From Liquidambar formosana (Eukaryota; Streptophyta; Magnoliopsida; Saxifragales; Altingiaceae): a stretch of DNA of 64,000 bases. The notes below the pieces were generated by a model, which saw only the letters and a list, made by a program, of their open reading frames with translations, was not told where the DNA came from and did no database searches. The stretch spans positions 5,662,607 through 5,726,606 of the forward strand of contig CM077834.1 in the NCBI GenBank assembly GCA_039720395.1. Reading direction: 5' to 3'. Positions 13,085 through 27,394 of the stretch are shown one piece after another (positions within the stretch are counted from its first letter, which is position 1; each line of letters opens with the position of its first letter). Both the position numbers and the translations under genes were made by a program.

Positions 13085-16000
13085 TAGAGATTTTGTAACT
13101 TCATGTAAGGTTCTGTAGACACCCATTTTTTATCTCACAAGTAGCGACAGTCCCTATCTCTTCTGCCAAGTCATAGCCCAGAGGCAAAATAGTAGGCTCC
13201 TCCCTTTATTCATTTTGGCACCAAGCAAGAGACTCTTGTTAGTTGCTTAGTGAGTTTGATGGCAATGGGTGCGCTATTAGGTTTTTAATTATGTGTGGAG
13301 GATGATGCCAACATGTTTCACCATTTAATTTATATGACATTTTTTACATTTTTTCACAACAAAATGAGATCTGACTATCAGTTAGCAATAACAGACACGT
13401 GCCCCATATATGGTTTCATGTGAGTCTGGGTGTCTATATTTTTAGACCGTCATGTAAACATTTTCTTACAAAAATGCTTAAAATAAAATGCAAGGGCAAT
13501 ATTGACAAATAAGATTAAAAACCTTGTGGTGCTTGATGTTCCCTTATCTGTTAGGACACTAGGATTAGCATGTCTAAATCATTGAAATTGTATAATAGAG
13601 CACAAGCAAATCCAGATAAAATGAAATTTGTTAAGCATGTATTAGGTAATAGAGTCCAGGCCCTATTCTACCCATCCGTCTGATTGGACTGTTCTGTAGC
13701 CAAGTGGTTATGGTATGGATAGTCAATATCATGCCCTGACCTTTGAAAACACAACTCAGTTGCTCCTTTTGAATTGCCCTTTTCACTGGCCTCCCAAACC
13801 TACAATGCCACAACTTGAGAAATGAACCATATTGCATTATCTTCAGCTCAAAAGGTGTTTTCTTTTTTAATTAATAATTATTACTACTTTATTTTTTTGG
13901 TGGATGTTTTTGCTCATTATGTTGACATTTCTAAAAGGTGTTAATTAGCTAGTCCTCTTCTGCAGAGTTTGTTTGATATGCTACATTATCCTTGCTAGGA
14001 GTAAAATTTTCTTTTTTTTTTTTTTTTTGCTAGCCCATTGAACTCGGACTAATCCCCCATGATGCGCGCATAAAACATTGGATGACAAAGTTGGATAATG
14101 TTTTCCAACAAAGAATTTAACATGAATAACTCTTTGAACATGTTTTTCAACACAACTTGCTTCGGAAATTCATTCCTCAAGTCCCACCCACATCTCTTTA
14201 ATTCAGACCCAACAGAAAAAAAGCCTTCATGTTGGTGGAAATAAACGTATTTTATTGTTTGCTGTCGCCTTCATCTCCCCAAATTAAAGAAGAATAAATA
14301 AAAAAGAGAAAAACTGAGCTTAGAATCAATGTTTTACCATCCAAACAAACCTCTAAGCTGTCCTTAATTTATTGTGATGGAAATTATCGCCAAGAGAACG
14401 ACAAAGAATGAAAAACAAGCACACATGCACATGGAGGTTTCAACAAAACAATGCACCATTGGGGTACAAGTGTTTCTCCTCATAAAAGCAGTGTCATTGA
14501 ATTTTAATTTTCAAGAAAAATCTTGCTCTAGATGGTACTTCAAAATAACCATGACATAATTTGAAAAATATATGTAGTAATACAAGTTCGAACAATTAAT
14601 ACTTGCTTACACTAGTGTGAAGAAATCTCTTTTTTATTTTCACTCGTATTCTATCATTTATCAATGTATTTAAAGAAAATCGGATTGTGTGCAAATATTT
14701 TTATATTTACATATAATAAACACGTGTTTATATGTTCATGTGTCCGTATTCACGTTTGTACATATCTATTTGATCACGAAAGTATTAGTTCATATATGTT
14801 CATGTCCGTTTGTCCAAAAGATGCATAGAGGTCAAAAAAGTGAATAAAGGTTGGGAGTAGATCATTCACACTGGCGTGGAGGCAACTATTATCCTATAAA
14901 ATTTATGTGCAATATCACATACAAAAAATTATCTTATTCAAGGAGGTATCCAATTAAGAAATGAGTTCCTTCGAAACAAACATGGATTAAGAGACAAATT
15001 TAGCTATTCACCTGGACTCGATTACCCCAAAAGAGAAAAAAAAAAATGGACTAACCCCTAAGATTAATTAATTATTACATGTAGCCCACTCTTTCTCTCC
15101 CAAAACCTTTTTCAGGAGGACCAATCATTCAATCACACGTCTTGTCCTCAATCCATCATCATTGAATTCATGAACCTTTCACTCTCTTTTGATTTTTGAT
15201 GTGTCAAACGTGGGTTGAGCATCAATGTTTGATACGAAAAAATGGAATATTCAATTAGAAGCAACCATGCCTAATCATAGCTATTTGAAGGGGTTTAGAG
15301 AAAAATTCTTAATTAAATTTTAAACTATGGGCATTGACATGATTACATGTAACTTGAAGAAATGAAACTATAATTGTTTAGTAATTTATGTAGTTTGGTA
15401 CCGCCTTTAGGTATCCCACCCAACCCTATGACCTTATCTTGCAAAGAATTAGTAGTAGGGTATGATAGCTGGTTTGGTGATTTTACTCTTGGTGTCCTTT
15501 AGTGGCCTCCCTCACCAAATGCATCACCAAATGGGTTGTGCTTGTTTAGAAGTTTATTTATTGATTATTTTAATTAGGGGCACCAATTCTTTAAAATTTA
15601 GTATATAGAATTGGTTTAGGCCACTAATATATATATGTGATTTCAATCTTGTAGCCAATTGTTTTGCCACACGAACTCGAGCCTCCGCCATGATATTTAT
15701 GAGGCTTTACTAAATAATCTTGCGTGACATTTTTATTAACCCAATCATGGAAGAATGCATTCCTATAATATATAAGATTAATTTATTGTTTTTTATTTTT
15801 TGGGATTAACAATTAGGGATTTCTTAAACCTTTTTTCCTGTTGAGGTTCAATGTAAACTAATTTATTAATGGTTCATGTGAACACTTCATATTCATACAC
15901 TAACTGTTATATGTTGAAATGATGACATTTTAGAAATAAACCTAAAGCCGAAGTGCTTGACCAATCCTATAGGGGTATATGAAATTCATTGATGTTCAAT

Positions 16001-17263
16001 TCCAAAAACAACTCAGCTATTGTAGCGTGACACAATAGCTATGTAGACCCCAAATAACTAAGTAAAAGATGATACAAATTCTAATAAAAATTTACGGGAC
16101 TTCTTGCATTGTGTTGTTTTCTTTGTGTTCAATACAGTAATGAAGTCTGTAACTTTTTTTATTATTATTTCAAAACAAAATAACTATCGCCACATGATTA
16201 CTTTAATTCAATAAGGTTATTCTATATTTGTCAACTAATCGGATAGACTATGTGATTACTTTCAATAAGAACTATTGTGATCCTATGAACCTTATCAACT
16301 AAATAAATAAAGCACCCAAGCAGATAAGAATGTTTCTGGATTAATTAGTTCTTTGCAAATAAATGTAGTAGTCCTAACATATGGTATCCTTTCCCCCAAA
16401 AGAGTATAGAACATGGGTTTAGTAAAGAGGAAGATTAGAATCAATGCCCAATACTGATCAACTAAAAATTACTAGAAGCTTTTCACCAAAAATTAAAATA
16501 AATAATATTAAAAAATACTGGAAGGTAGATGAAATATTTTATCATCATTATTATAATTTTACTTTTAATATTTTTTTTCCTAAAAGGAAAAGGCGTTTTA
16601 TGTGCCATTGTGATAAGAGTTTGCAGCTTTTCCTTTATTCCAACAGGAATACCTTGTGTTTGAATCAAAAAAAGTAATAACAAAAAGGGAATACCCTGTG
16701 AACCATCAAAAGTGGAATACCTTGATCTAGATCCACCAATCAACACTCACCACCTTGTGATTTGTTAATGTTGGTATCATCAATTCATCATTCTATCCAT
16801 AGACCTTTTTCACCTTGGCATGAATGCAACCCCACAATATTGTTTTGCTCAAAAGACCATCCAACGGTCATGATCAATTGGTTCATTCCAATCGGTCACA
16901 TTCATTCATCATTCGTTATAGCCACTTGATCGAGAAACCGACACTTCTCACTCTATGATTTTGATTGATGCCACGTACCCTTGAAATCTCTCACACTGTT
17001 CTTCAGTATTCCTTCCCACACCTAATAATTCCTATTTTTAATATGCTGATTAGAGTTCTCTTCTGTAGAACCTCACAAGATGCTTGTGATCTGTGTATGT
17101 CGACAAAGATTTATCTCTTTAGCAAACTAATTTACTTAATTACCCTTGTCACAAAATAACTTAAATACCCTTTTTGACATGAATATATTAATTATATATA
17201 TTTCCTAAAGATAAAATATCTAAGTATCTAACCACTGGGGTTGGAACCATTTAGATAAGTTTC

Positions 17264-17297
<34 letters not shown>

Positions 17298-18027
17298 TTT
17301 AATTTTTTATAATAAAGAAATAAAAAATTTTAACAATTTATGAAGTGCAAAATTTTGATAATTAATTTTAAAAGTTCAACTAACAAGAATATCTTAATAT
17401 CTCAACTTTTAGAAGCAACTTTCAAAATTTTTCACACTTAAAATTTTTAATTTTTTAAAATTACTTTTGAAAATAAAAAATAAGAAGTAGAAGTTTATCT
17501 AAACTGGCCCTAATTTTTTGAACTTGGATACAATCATCATCAATTTCATATTGACTAACAGTAATAAAATATAAACAGGTAAAAAACATATTTAAGAAGT
17601 TATTCTCGAAAACTATTTTCTTAATTTTATTTTTAAATAGCTTAATTTTAGAGAACATAAAAATAATGTTCGTGGTTTTTGTTTTCATATCTTCAAAACC
17701 TAGCTATTTAACTGTTTCCTGAAAATACCTTTTAGAAACACTTCTTGGAGTAGGCGGCCAAACGGGGTTGATCACTTTTGGGTCCAAATATATAAATTAG
17801 ATTAGACCTCCTTGATTGACCATAATGCCCCATACTACGTTGAACCCAAGAAGCCGGCAATTTGGACTGTTTGGGTATCCAAAAAGCAAATGGAAAACTG
17901 GTCAACCTTCGCATATAACATAGTCACCACTCACCTTCCTAGCTTTCATTTGAAAGACCCAAAGCCCAAAAAAACACCAAAACAACATTCCAAACCATGA
18001 GAAAAGAAGAACCCACCACACGCTTTC

Positions 18028-19618
18028 ATGGCCAGAAGCATCGTTGAAGCCACCGGAAAGATGACCCAACTCTGCCGGAGAATCGTGCACGTAAACATCA
18101 GGTGGAGCATACTCGAAAGGGTATCGATTTTCCGGCAGTTCTTCGGTTCATTTGGGATAGAATCCTTGCTTGCTCAATAGGGAAGCCAATTCACTACCGC
18201 CGGCTATCTCGCCGGTCTTCTCCTCCCCCGACGCCGGAGGCAATCGAGTCCGGTTTGGCTTTCGGGGACCCCACGACGACGTGTAGTGGGTATGACACAG
18301 ATTCAGATTTAGTGACTTTGAAGATAAGCATATTGGGTGATTGCCAAATTGGAAAGACAAGTTTTGTGGTGAGTAATTTCATAATATCCAATATTAATTT
18401 CCATCATATTTAAATATATAATTATGTATGATATTTTGCCAAAAAACGTTGTACCATTGACTGGGTACTAATACCCTTTTCATTTTTCCTTTTTGAACTC
18501 ATTGAAGGTTAAGTATGTAGGGGATGAACAAGAAAAAAGTTGCTTGCAGATGGCAGGACTAAATCTAATGGATAAAACATTAATCGTTCAAGGAGCTCGA
18601 ATTGCTTTTAGTATATGGGATGTAGGAGGTATGCTAATTATTTTTTTTTTTAAAATTTTTTATGGTGTTATTTAATTTTATTATTAATTTAAAATTTCCA
18701 TAAATATGTGGATGTAGGTAGACCATGGATCCCTCGATCATCTTCCAATTGCTTGTAAAGATGCAGTAGCAATTTTGTTTATGTTCGATCTTACTAGCCG
18801 GTGTACGCTGAATAGGTAGGCTCATAATCATCTTAAGCTGATTACCCAAAAAAATAAATAAATAAATAAAAAATCATCTCATATTAAGTTTGATCCAAGA
18901 ATGGAATTAAGTTAATTTGATCATTATATATAAATAAATTTTGATAAAACTCGTGATTCGCGCAAATTTGCAGTGTAATTGGGTGGTATAGTCAAGCAAG
19001 AAAATGGAATCAGGTACTAGACTCTGTTTCCCTTCTTATGAAGAAAGCTATTTTAATTTCTATTGGGATTGTTATTTTGCATTGTGTTTTGTTAAGTGAA
19101 TAGCCAACAGCTGCCACTAAATCCTGTTTTGGAAAAATGCTTTTTACATAAAGAAAAAGCTAAAGTTGGTGGAACTGCATTGTTGCTGATTAAACTCTGC
19201 CATCTATATGCCAATAATTGACATGTTTGATAATCCATACACATATTAGTGGATAATTAAAGCAGTAGTTTGATGTCAGATTGATGTAGAATTCACCACT
19301 TGGCCCATATCAGATTGATTGTTAAATGATGTTACCTACTCTCTTTTAAAGTGAGTGCAGCTCTAAAATTTATGATTGGGGGACATTGCATGTGTGTTAT
19401 ATATATATATATATATCTAAATCTTTTTTTTTCCTTTGTTGGTTTATAGACAGCAATCCCCATACTAATTGGGACCAAATTCGATGATTTCGCCAAACTT
19501 CCCCCAGATTTGCAATGGACAATCATGACCGAGGTAAATCCTGACATTATTTGATTCACATTTTAAAAGTTTTTTTTTGGCCTTTGAAAGGATAATGACT
19601 TCATTTTCACTCTAAAAC

Positions 19619-19653
<35 letters not shown>

Positions 19654-20189
19654 CCAACCTCGATCTTATCTGGTTGGCAAAGAGTTTAGCATACTTTCAT
19701 CATAATTACAGCTGATACCTAATTCTCATAACGGCGACACCCCTCGTGTTAGCGTGTGGAAATTAAGGAAGAGATTTTACGGAAAATTGGTGGGACTTGG
19801 AGTCTTCCTTTTGTCAATTCGGAGACATTGTCCAAACCCCTCTCTCCGCGTTGGCGGCAATAAACACAAGGGGCCACATGTTGATTAAAGTTGCATTAGA
19901 GTGTACAAACTTTATTTACTTTAGGTGACAAGAGGGAGAACTTTCTTAAAACATTTATTCCATTCATATGCTCTTAATTAAGACAAGCTAAGTTTAATTT
20001 TTTTTTTTTTCCCCTCTGATACAGGCGAGGGCATACGCAAAGGCGATGAAGGCGACCCTTTTCTTCTCCAGTGCAACCCATAACATAAATGTCAACAAGG
20101 TCTTCAAATTTATCATGGCCAAGCTGTTTAACCTGCCGTGGACGGTAGAACGAAATTTGACTATTGGAGAACCCATCATCGACTTCTAG
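18028..20189 (+). CDS. SGP-type Ras-like small GTPase (Tem1/Spg1 relative), frameshifted in exon 1
   Basis: Six exons: 18028-18368, 18508-18628, 18722-18815, 18974-19013, 19450-19533 and 20025-20189. Domains show G1 (GDCQIGKTS), G3 (IWDVG), the G4 variant TKFD and a G5-like SSATHN, then the highly characteristic end TVERNLTIGEPIIDF. The family is plant SGP1/SGP2, relatives of fission yeast Spg1 and budding yeast Tem1, signalling GTPases of the septation/MAP4K pathway. The expected start MARSIVEATGKMTQLC reads to position 18144, then must shift by one base to continue RFIWDRILACS; in the original frame a TAG follows at 18178. Counting one missing base makes exon 1 a multiple of three and gives 281 residues. 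A downstream ATG at 18102 is already in the GTPase frame and could rescue a shorter protein. Assembly error and pseudogene are both possible. At the exon 2/3 junction one glycine may be lost relative to WDVGGD. Confidence 0.85.
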
Positions 20190-21102
20190 AAACCCGTCAT
20201 CGACTTCTAGAAATTAATTCTAATTTGTATTATCGATCCATTTGTACATAGCTTAAAAAAAAAAAAAAAAACAAAAAAACAGAGAGAAAAATCATTCAAT
20301 GTAGGCAAATATACTCCAAAGCCTACCCCCAATGATGGGCCTTTTTTTTTTTTTTTTTGTGGGTTTTTTTGGTTTTAAATTGAATGGAGGAGGTTAATGT
20401 TTTCAAGCATGTCTAAATGACATGGGGTTCAATAGTTGTGGTAGTGAGTTCTTCAAGCAAATTAAAGAAGAAAATATATATAAAGATGAGATAATTTTCC
20501 TTTTCGTTTTACTCTCACATGAAAGGATATCGCTTTCCCATTTTTTCCATGCCATATATGAATCATTCCATTTCGTTAGTGTGAGAATTTATTGCAAGTG
20601 TACTTGCATTTGCATGAAATTTGAATCAGTCTATTTTCATTCGACTGGCATTTAATTTCTAACCACCTGCGGTTCCTTTAATTTAATTTGAAGTCTTCAT
20701 GAAGATTCAAATTGGAAATAGTCCACAGTTATGAGAGAAGCAACCATAGGTTTTTACCAGTTAAAGTAAATTGGAACATTATTGTCCAATGCCCTTTTTT
20801 GTAGTCTTCACAAGAATGTTCTAAGGTCTAACCACTACCCACCAAGTCCAAAGGTCCCAACTACTTATATTCAGAAAGACACTTTTAAATAAACTATAAA
20901 TATTTCTAGACACAACAACTCTGGACTCTGAAATTCTTTCGAGACTACAAATTTGGACGGGTTCAACTTGCCCAACTCGAACCCAACCCAAGATTTGGGC
21001 AAATTTGGGCAACCATTTTTAGTTCATGGGCTGAGTTTGGGTTGTAAAATGCCAAATCGGAATTTGATTTGGGTTGTGGGCCTGAATAGATATGTGGGAC
21101 AA
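20190..21102. other. SGP 3' flank and start of the F-box duplicated spacer
   Basis: A near-copy of the last ~22 coding bases of SGP, including its stop, follows immediately (about 20192-20211), so the stop region is tandemly duplicated. Poly(A) and poly(T) tracts follow. From about 20400 to 20600 the sequence is similar to about 26990-27170 (shared motifs GTTCAATAGTTGT, CTCACATGAAA), which marks the downstream flanks of the two F-box paralogues as duplicates. Near 20950-21060 there are GGGTTGGG-like words resembling hAT subterminal sequence. Confidence 0.5.
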
Positions 21103-21688
21103 GGGAGCGGCTATTGCAACCCCCCAAAGGGGTAAGCCACCCTCACCTGATATCCCCACCCCCCAAACACATATACCCACCCCTTTAAAAGACTAAAACA
21201 CCCCTCTTCTAAATAACCTTAACCCTCACCCACCCTTTCATCGACCCCACTCCCCCCATCCCCACATGAGACCCCCGAGAAAGAAGAGGAGAATGGCGAC
21301 GGCGACGGGAGGTTCTTCCCCTTCTCTGTCCTTATCCTCTTCTTTCTTCTTCTTCTTCTTCTTCTTCTTTTTTTTTTTTTTATTTTTTTTTAAATTTTTT
21401 AATTCCTTCCTCTGCTGGTTAGATTTATGGGGGGAGGTTTTTTTTCTCAAAACCTCCATTTTTTCCGGTGGGGTGGGGTGCCGACGACGGGAGGTTCTTC
21501 CTCTTCTCTCTTCTTTATTTATTTATTTTTTTTTCCTTTGCTGCTGGTCATATCTGTGTGTTTTCGGCAAGGGAGGTTTTTTTTCAAAACCTCCATTTTT
21601 TCCGGTGGGGTTGGGTGCCGGCGACCGGAGGGAAGAGAAAGAAAAGGAAAGAAAAAAATAGAGGGCTGCCGGGAGGGAAGAGGAGGAG

Positions 21689-21726
<38 letters not shown>

Positions 21727-21928
21727 AGAGAAGAAGAGGCTGCCGACGGGAAGGGGGCTGCCCTCGCTGTTGCCGGTGGGTTGGTCAGATCTGTGTTTTC
21801 CGGCGAGGGTCTGTGTTTTCCGGCCAGGGATATTTAAGCCCTTCTTAGTAATTTTGTATAATAATTTTTTTAATTAAAAAATTAGATGGGGCAACTTATC
21901 CCTTTGGGGGGTTGCAATAGCCGTTCCC
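21103..21928. mobile_element. Mutator-like MITE, 826 bp, with 9-bp TSD
   Basis: The ends are inverted: GGGAGCGGCTATTGCAACCC on the left, and the complement of the right end reads GGGAACGGCTATTGCAACCC. A perfect 9-bp duplication, GTGGGACAA, flanks it at 21094-21102 and 21929-21937. A 9-bp TSD with longer inverted ends fits Mutator-like elements. The interior has two long poly(T)/poly(A)-type tracts and three related GGAGGTT...CCGGTGGGG blocks. Long apparent open frames here are low-complexity and not taken as genes. Confidence 0.8.
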
Positions 21929-21937
21929 GTGGGACAA

Positions 21938-22987
21938 TCCACCCTACCCAAGAATTGAACCTGGCCATACTTTGATCATTGGGTATTCAAGCTGCTGCAC
22001 ATCTATACTTGATGAATGCCTGAGTACCCCACTGAAATGGAATGCTATGTATACATATGATATTTGTTACACAAAAAAATAGGGGTACCTTAGAAAGAAA
22101 AGTTTACAATCAAGGTTTTTGTTTTTTTTTGGACAAACGATTGAATTAACTCATACAACTAGCTTGAACCCCCAATATTAAGAAATAGGTACCAGTGCTT
22201 TCCCTATAAGTTTGAACCTGAGATTGTTCACTCAACAGGTAAGGAGGAATATCATCAGATTATCATGCTATTGGCTTTACAATCAAGGTTAGACTGGCTA
22301 AAAACACTTCACTGCGCGTATAAGCATTAAATTTGCTAAAAGCAACATCCAATTGCAAGTTACAATCAAGGTTAGACTGCTTGAATCATTACAGTACTGC
22401 ATGCACTTCAAATTGGATTTTTGCAAATAAACTTTACAATATGAAATTACAATACTTCAAATACAGAGTGAAATCACCAACAGTTTTCAATATTCTTCAA
22501 AACGTACTGCAGTCACTCACATTTTCCCCTCCCCTTCCCTGCATACATAGGTTCTACAAATAAACCGTAGTTCCTTTAATTTTATCAAAATAAATGGAAA
22601 TAGTCCACAACTATGCATGATAGCGGCAGCCTGCTAGAATGGAACATTCCAATTTTTGAAGGGGAAAAGATCCTCTCAAATGCGCTTGACCGACGAGTGC
22701 ACATCTTATTTAGGAAAATTCAATTAACATAAACAGTTTACGTAGATCTCTGCATGCTATCTAAATTGCTTGAGAAAAAGTTCAACTGCATATGGAATTT
22801 AAAGGCACAACCAAATTGTTATTATACTATATATCATGCACCAAGACTACCAAGTCTCTTCAAATCATTCATATATTGTAACAAATGAAAAGAGATCTCA
22901 AATTAATTACTCAAATATAGTAGCAATAAAAGAGCAAATTAAAGCTCAACAATGTATACTCTCTCATTTAACATAAATATCCCTCAT
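21938..22987. other. Spacer, 3' flank of F-box gene A
   Basis: No gene was found. The block at about 22270-22350 (GCTAAAAGCAACATC) is similar to about 27310-27330 in the flank of F-box gene B, extending the paralogous spacer. The region next to 22988 should contain the 3' UTR of F-box gene A. Confidence 0.45.
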
Positions 22988-24876
22988 TTAACTTATCCAC
23001 ACATACATGCCTTTAGAGGCTTTGTCAAACCGCTTCAATATTTGAGCATTTCGAAAATACAAATCGATATTTCCACCATCGGTGCCCTCTTCCCTCGAGA
23101 TATGAAGATTCAACCTTTTCATGGCGCGACCACAGGTGATGAAGTATTTCAGCAGTCGAAGTTCATTCATTGTCCCCTTGAAACCTTTGATCTCCACAAC
23201 CTTCAGTGTTTTCTGTAGGCACTTAAAGACTAACACATTCTGGGTCCAGAATGTATGAGCCTCAAAATCATATGGAGGCACATAATCCTAGCAGAAACCA
23301 AAGAAAAGGAAACAAATTGTTAGTAAAATTAATTGAAAAAAAAAAATTAAAAGTAAATTAAAGAATTAGTTTTACGCCATGATTATATTCCTATACAAAT
23401 ACTTACTTCAAAAATTCGTCCAGGGAGTATTTCGATGGTGAGAGTCTCTAAATAAGGACAACTCTTTAGGAGGAAAGAGATTCCGAAGAATTCATTTTCA
23501 TGCATTGTTGTCTTCAAAATCAAATGCTTCACATCCATACGGGGTGACAAACTTAGCGGTTCCTCCCCGGTAGGAAGTACCTAAAAGTAATGAACACAAG
23601 ATGAAGATTAATTAGTTTTCCAATTTCATATCTGATTAGTACGTTGTGACTTGTGTGTATCATTAATATGACTGTCACACATTATAGCATTTGAAAACAC
23701 TAGGGCTCTTTTTTCTTTTTTGAGTATATCTTGTGGTAAATAAATTTTTTTATGGGCAATTCAAAACACAAGTAAGCATGATAATAAAAACGCGCAAAAG
23801 AAAGACCATTAATTGAAATCTACTATACAATGCCCTAATTAAAACAAGCACTAAGATAAATTAAATAAAAACATACGCGTACTTAGTATTTAATCAGATC
23901 GACCTTTTCAATATTAACATAAATGCTTTAAAAAAAAAAATGGAAGAAGGAATTATACCTGGAGTACATAGCTGCATACGGTTAGTACATCGACGCAGCA
24001 AATTTCTCTTAGGATGTCATAAAGAAGATCACCCCACTCAATAAATTCTGTCTCGAACCCAAAATCAAGAGCAGCCTCCCGCATACAGTGTGGTCCATCA
24101 AAATTGAACCTACAAAGTGCCCCAGAATAGACCAAGGACCGCAACTTTGGCGCCGTGATGATGATTGAATTTATATCAAGAAAGCACTTATTAATCACCA
24201 AACTTGTGAGCCGCAAATTGGGCGCCGAGATATCAAGAAATTCCAAGTTCCAACAGTTTTTCAGACTCAAAGTCTCAAGTAAAGGACAGCCTACTAAAAA
24301 GGCCTTTAGGGAAGGAGTGGTCAGTTCAACCCATCCCAAAGAAAGGCTCGTCAGTGTACTAAAGTTCTTGAATTCTGAAACCTGGAATTTGCATGAAAAC
24401 AACTTCAAAGATTCGAGAATTCGGTGGCCGTAGACATAGAAGGGCAACTCGAACAAGGCCACACGATTGTTTTCGACACCTTCTTCGTCCCATGTTGGAT
24501 CAGAGAAGTCGAGGGACAGCGATTTGACGCGATGGTCAATGGCGAAGGCGATCCATTTTTCCACGTCCGCCGGAAAATTGGTGGCCCTAGAGAATGACAG
24601 GCGGAAATTCTCTACAATGGGTTCGTTGTAGGCCATGATCCATTGTCGCACAAAATCCAAGAAACTCCGTCTCTGAACCTCTTGGTTCTCGACGGATTCG
24701 TCTTGGTTAACGAAGGAAGTCTCATTGAACTCAAGACTCTTGGTCGCCCGCCAAACGTTGCGCCATTGCTTGGAGAGAACCGACGTTCTTGCCGCTTCTT
24801 TGAAGGGCAGAAATGATATGATAATGATGATAATATGGGTTGGTAAGTATGTGAACATGTTTAGGTTCCTGGCCAT
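22988..24876 (-). CDS. F-box/FBD/LRR-repeat protein (gene A)
   Basis: Three minus-strand exons, 23959-24876, 23407-23580 and 22988-23287, join in frame to 1392 nt (463 residues). The F-box is at about residues 10-43 (LPTHIIIIIISFLPFKEAAR, then TSVLSKQWRNVW). Degenerate leucine-rich repeats follow (LESLKLFSCKF, LTSLSLGWVEL, LETLSLKNCWNLEFLDI), and an FBD domain ends the protein (VVEIKGFKGTMNELRLLKYF). Proteins of this type are usually substrate adaptors of SCF ubiquitin ligases binding SKP1 through the F-box; the target is unknown. Exons 2 and 3 have exactly the lengths of its paralogue at 29,159-30,862. The start codon follows a TATA-like element by about 80 bp. The frame is intact throughout, so it is a candidate functional gene. 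Confidence 0.88.
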
Positions 24877-24955
24877 GTCTGTGAGATGGGTGAACTGATG
24901 ATGTGTTTTTGAACGGGAATGATAAACCCAACAGACGTTGCAAGAATGTGGCTAG

Positions 24956-24964
24956 TATATATAA
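24956..24964 (-). promoter_or_regulatory. TATA-like element of F-box gene A
   Basis: A TTATATATA motif on the minus strand lies about 80 bp upstream of the ATG at 24876. A similar element lies at almost the same distance upstream of paralogue B, which supports both as core promoters. Confidence 0.55.
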
Positions 24965-27392
24965 GGGTGTGAGGGTTTGGGGGTTGGTGAACTTGAACCG
25001 TTGCGATGTCTGAAATGGTGATTGGTGAGTTTTGGGTTTTACACAAAGGGTGCGTCTCTCTAATTCTGTATTTGCATTTTATGGTGCCCTTGCGGAATGA
25101 TATTTGCCCTCCTAATTATTTCATTGGAAAACACTAACTAGGAAGTTCTAAAGAGCAATTTTTGAAATTTTAGAGCAATTTTTTAAATTAGAAGGTAGCA
25201 CGCGCATACGCGCGCTTAGGAGCATTTGGGGAAGATTAAAAAAAAAATGTGGGTGGAGCAATTTTTATTTTATCTAGTTCAAACTAACGCAACTTATTGT
25301 TTTTCTCTTTTTGATTTTTAGCCGTAATTTAGAGATATGGTTGAGTTCAGTATTTAATAAGGAAGAAACCGATCAGGAGATTAAAGGCATTCTCATTAAA
25401 CGAAGGGTACATGCGTCTCTCTAACCACTGGAAAACGACAAAACCTTACTAACAACACGTTCACTTTTTACAAAAAAAGTAAAAATAAGAAAATAAAATA
25501 CTTTCAACTTATTGTGCATTTTCAAAATGATAGTTGATCTTCGATTATGGCATTGGAAAAGACTTAGAAATCTTGAAGTGCAATTCTTTAGATTGCACAT
25601 GTCTAGAGTGGTTGTGAAAATTTGAAATGTGGGTGTAGCAATTTTTATTTTTCTAGAATTGACGTAATTTTGTTATTTTGCCCGCTCTTTCATTTTCTTG
25701 CATGTAATAAATTACAGGTAGTGGTAATTTTGGCACTGTAAGCTAAGTAAATAAAAATTTCACTAAAAGAGTACCTATCTATAATGGATTGATGTGGCGG
25801 CTGCCACGTCATTTGACTAAGCAATTATTAATAGTTTTCTTACTTTAGATGAATCTTAGAACAAAACTTAAGTGAATATCGAGAGGGCAATGTCTAATAA
25901 TTAAAAAGAATCTGACAATTTGATTGCAAATCTAGAAAGCTGATAAGTTTAAAATCTAGTCAAATACGGACGGCAACGTATACATCTAGTGGTGTTTGCT
26001 CTACTTGTTAAGTGAGTGATATCGAATTCAAACTTATGAAAGAGCATTAATTGATATGCATTTATTGATATCAAAAGGATAGGATAGGGGGTAGATTCCA
26101 TTGATAATATTTAAAATGAAAAAAGAAAGTCAAATGTCACTTGACAGTTTGTTAATTGAAAAGCATGCTGCATATACAATGCCTATTTTACTCCTTTTTT
26201 GTTTTATTTTAATTTTTTATTTCTTTGATACTTTCTTACTAATGTAAATAATTTTAGGATTTTCTACGGTGAAATGAATTAGCTATTGTAAGCTCTAGTA
26301 GTTTATTTTAGTCTTTTACATAAGTGTACACATGGGATGGAAAATAAAATGTCCTATGAAAATGATACGTAATGAAAAAACTACTTTGATAATCAAAATG
26401 GACACATAAGGTTATGTAATGGAGTAACTATTTTTGTGCCCTTCAATTAGAAAGTTATTAATTTGTTTTAAGGTTTATTTTCATATTTAATGACAATTGG
26501 AAGAGACCAATTGATCAGAGATGAAAAGTTACATACTGTTCAGAATTGTTTAGATTTTGAATCGTAATTAAAAAGGTACAATAGGAGAAAGCAATATATA
26601 TTTTTTTAACTCAAAAGAAATTAGGACAAAAATTAAGTGAATGCGGGGGGTCACGAGGTCAAATAATTAAGAAAAGAATCTAAAAATGGTTCAATAAATT
26701 CAGAAATTTTGACGGGTTTAAATTCAAGCCAACTAAAATTCACTCGATATGAGTTTATATTCAATTCTAAATTCTCAGGTTTTATGAGTTTTTTTTGGTA
26801 AAATTCATTGCCAGATATTTTTAGCAGTTCTAAAAACAGCAGAATTTGAATTTAAATTTAAATTCGCCAGATTAAAATTTTAACAAAAGTGGGGAAAAGG
26901 CACTAGATCCATATTTTTAGCGACGATTTTGTTGATAAATATTTTCTCCTTTAGAGGGAGAGAGCAGCCATAATTGATGTTTCCATGTCTGAATAACATA
27001 GTGTTCAATAGTTGTAACAGTGAATTAATTTTTCAAGCAAAAGAAGAAAAGATAACAGATATACAAAAGATTGGACAGTGCTTTTCACGGTGGCTTTTCC
27101 ATTTTGTTTCCTCTCACATGAAATGATTATATAATTTCCCTTTTGTTTGAAGCCACCTCTGGAAATTATGGATCATCCATTTTCCCACTCCAAGAATATA
27201 TATATATATATAGTGTCTAGCGATCTATTTGCATGGTATATGATCTTTGTTCACAAAAATAGACTGCTAAAGCCTTAATTAATTAGACTGCTGAAACCAT
27301 TATTTTCAGCTAAATTTGCTCTAATAGCAACATCTCTTGGCAATTAAAAAAAAATTAATTTAATCTGAAACTTAATGGATTGGACTTCAACA

Positions 27393-27394
<2 letters not shown>
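24965..27394. other. Upstream flank of F-box gene A and duplicated spacer
   Basis: No coding sequence recognised. Parts are similar to the regions upstream of the other minus-strand F-box units: the words TCTAGTTCAAACT near 25275, 33572 and 41493, and AAAATTCAC near 26735, 33911 and 41793. The end (about 26990-27330) matches the spacer downstream of SGP/gene A. Confidence 0.45.

Larger units (their letters stand above)
12121..18027. other. Gene-poor intergenic region
   Basis: About 5.9 kb of AT-rich sequence without a supported gene. It contains the two foldback elements listed separately, (TA)n runs near 12561-12581 and 17264-17291, and poly(T) tracts. A minus-strand stretch at about 13640-13830 has a short open frame containing LWHCRFGRP, which faintly recalls copia gag-pre-integrase motifs but cannot be extended. 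The last ~200 bp should contain the SGP promoter; no clear TATA box was fixed. Confidence 0.4.
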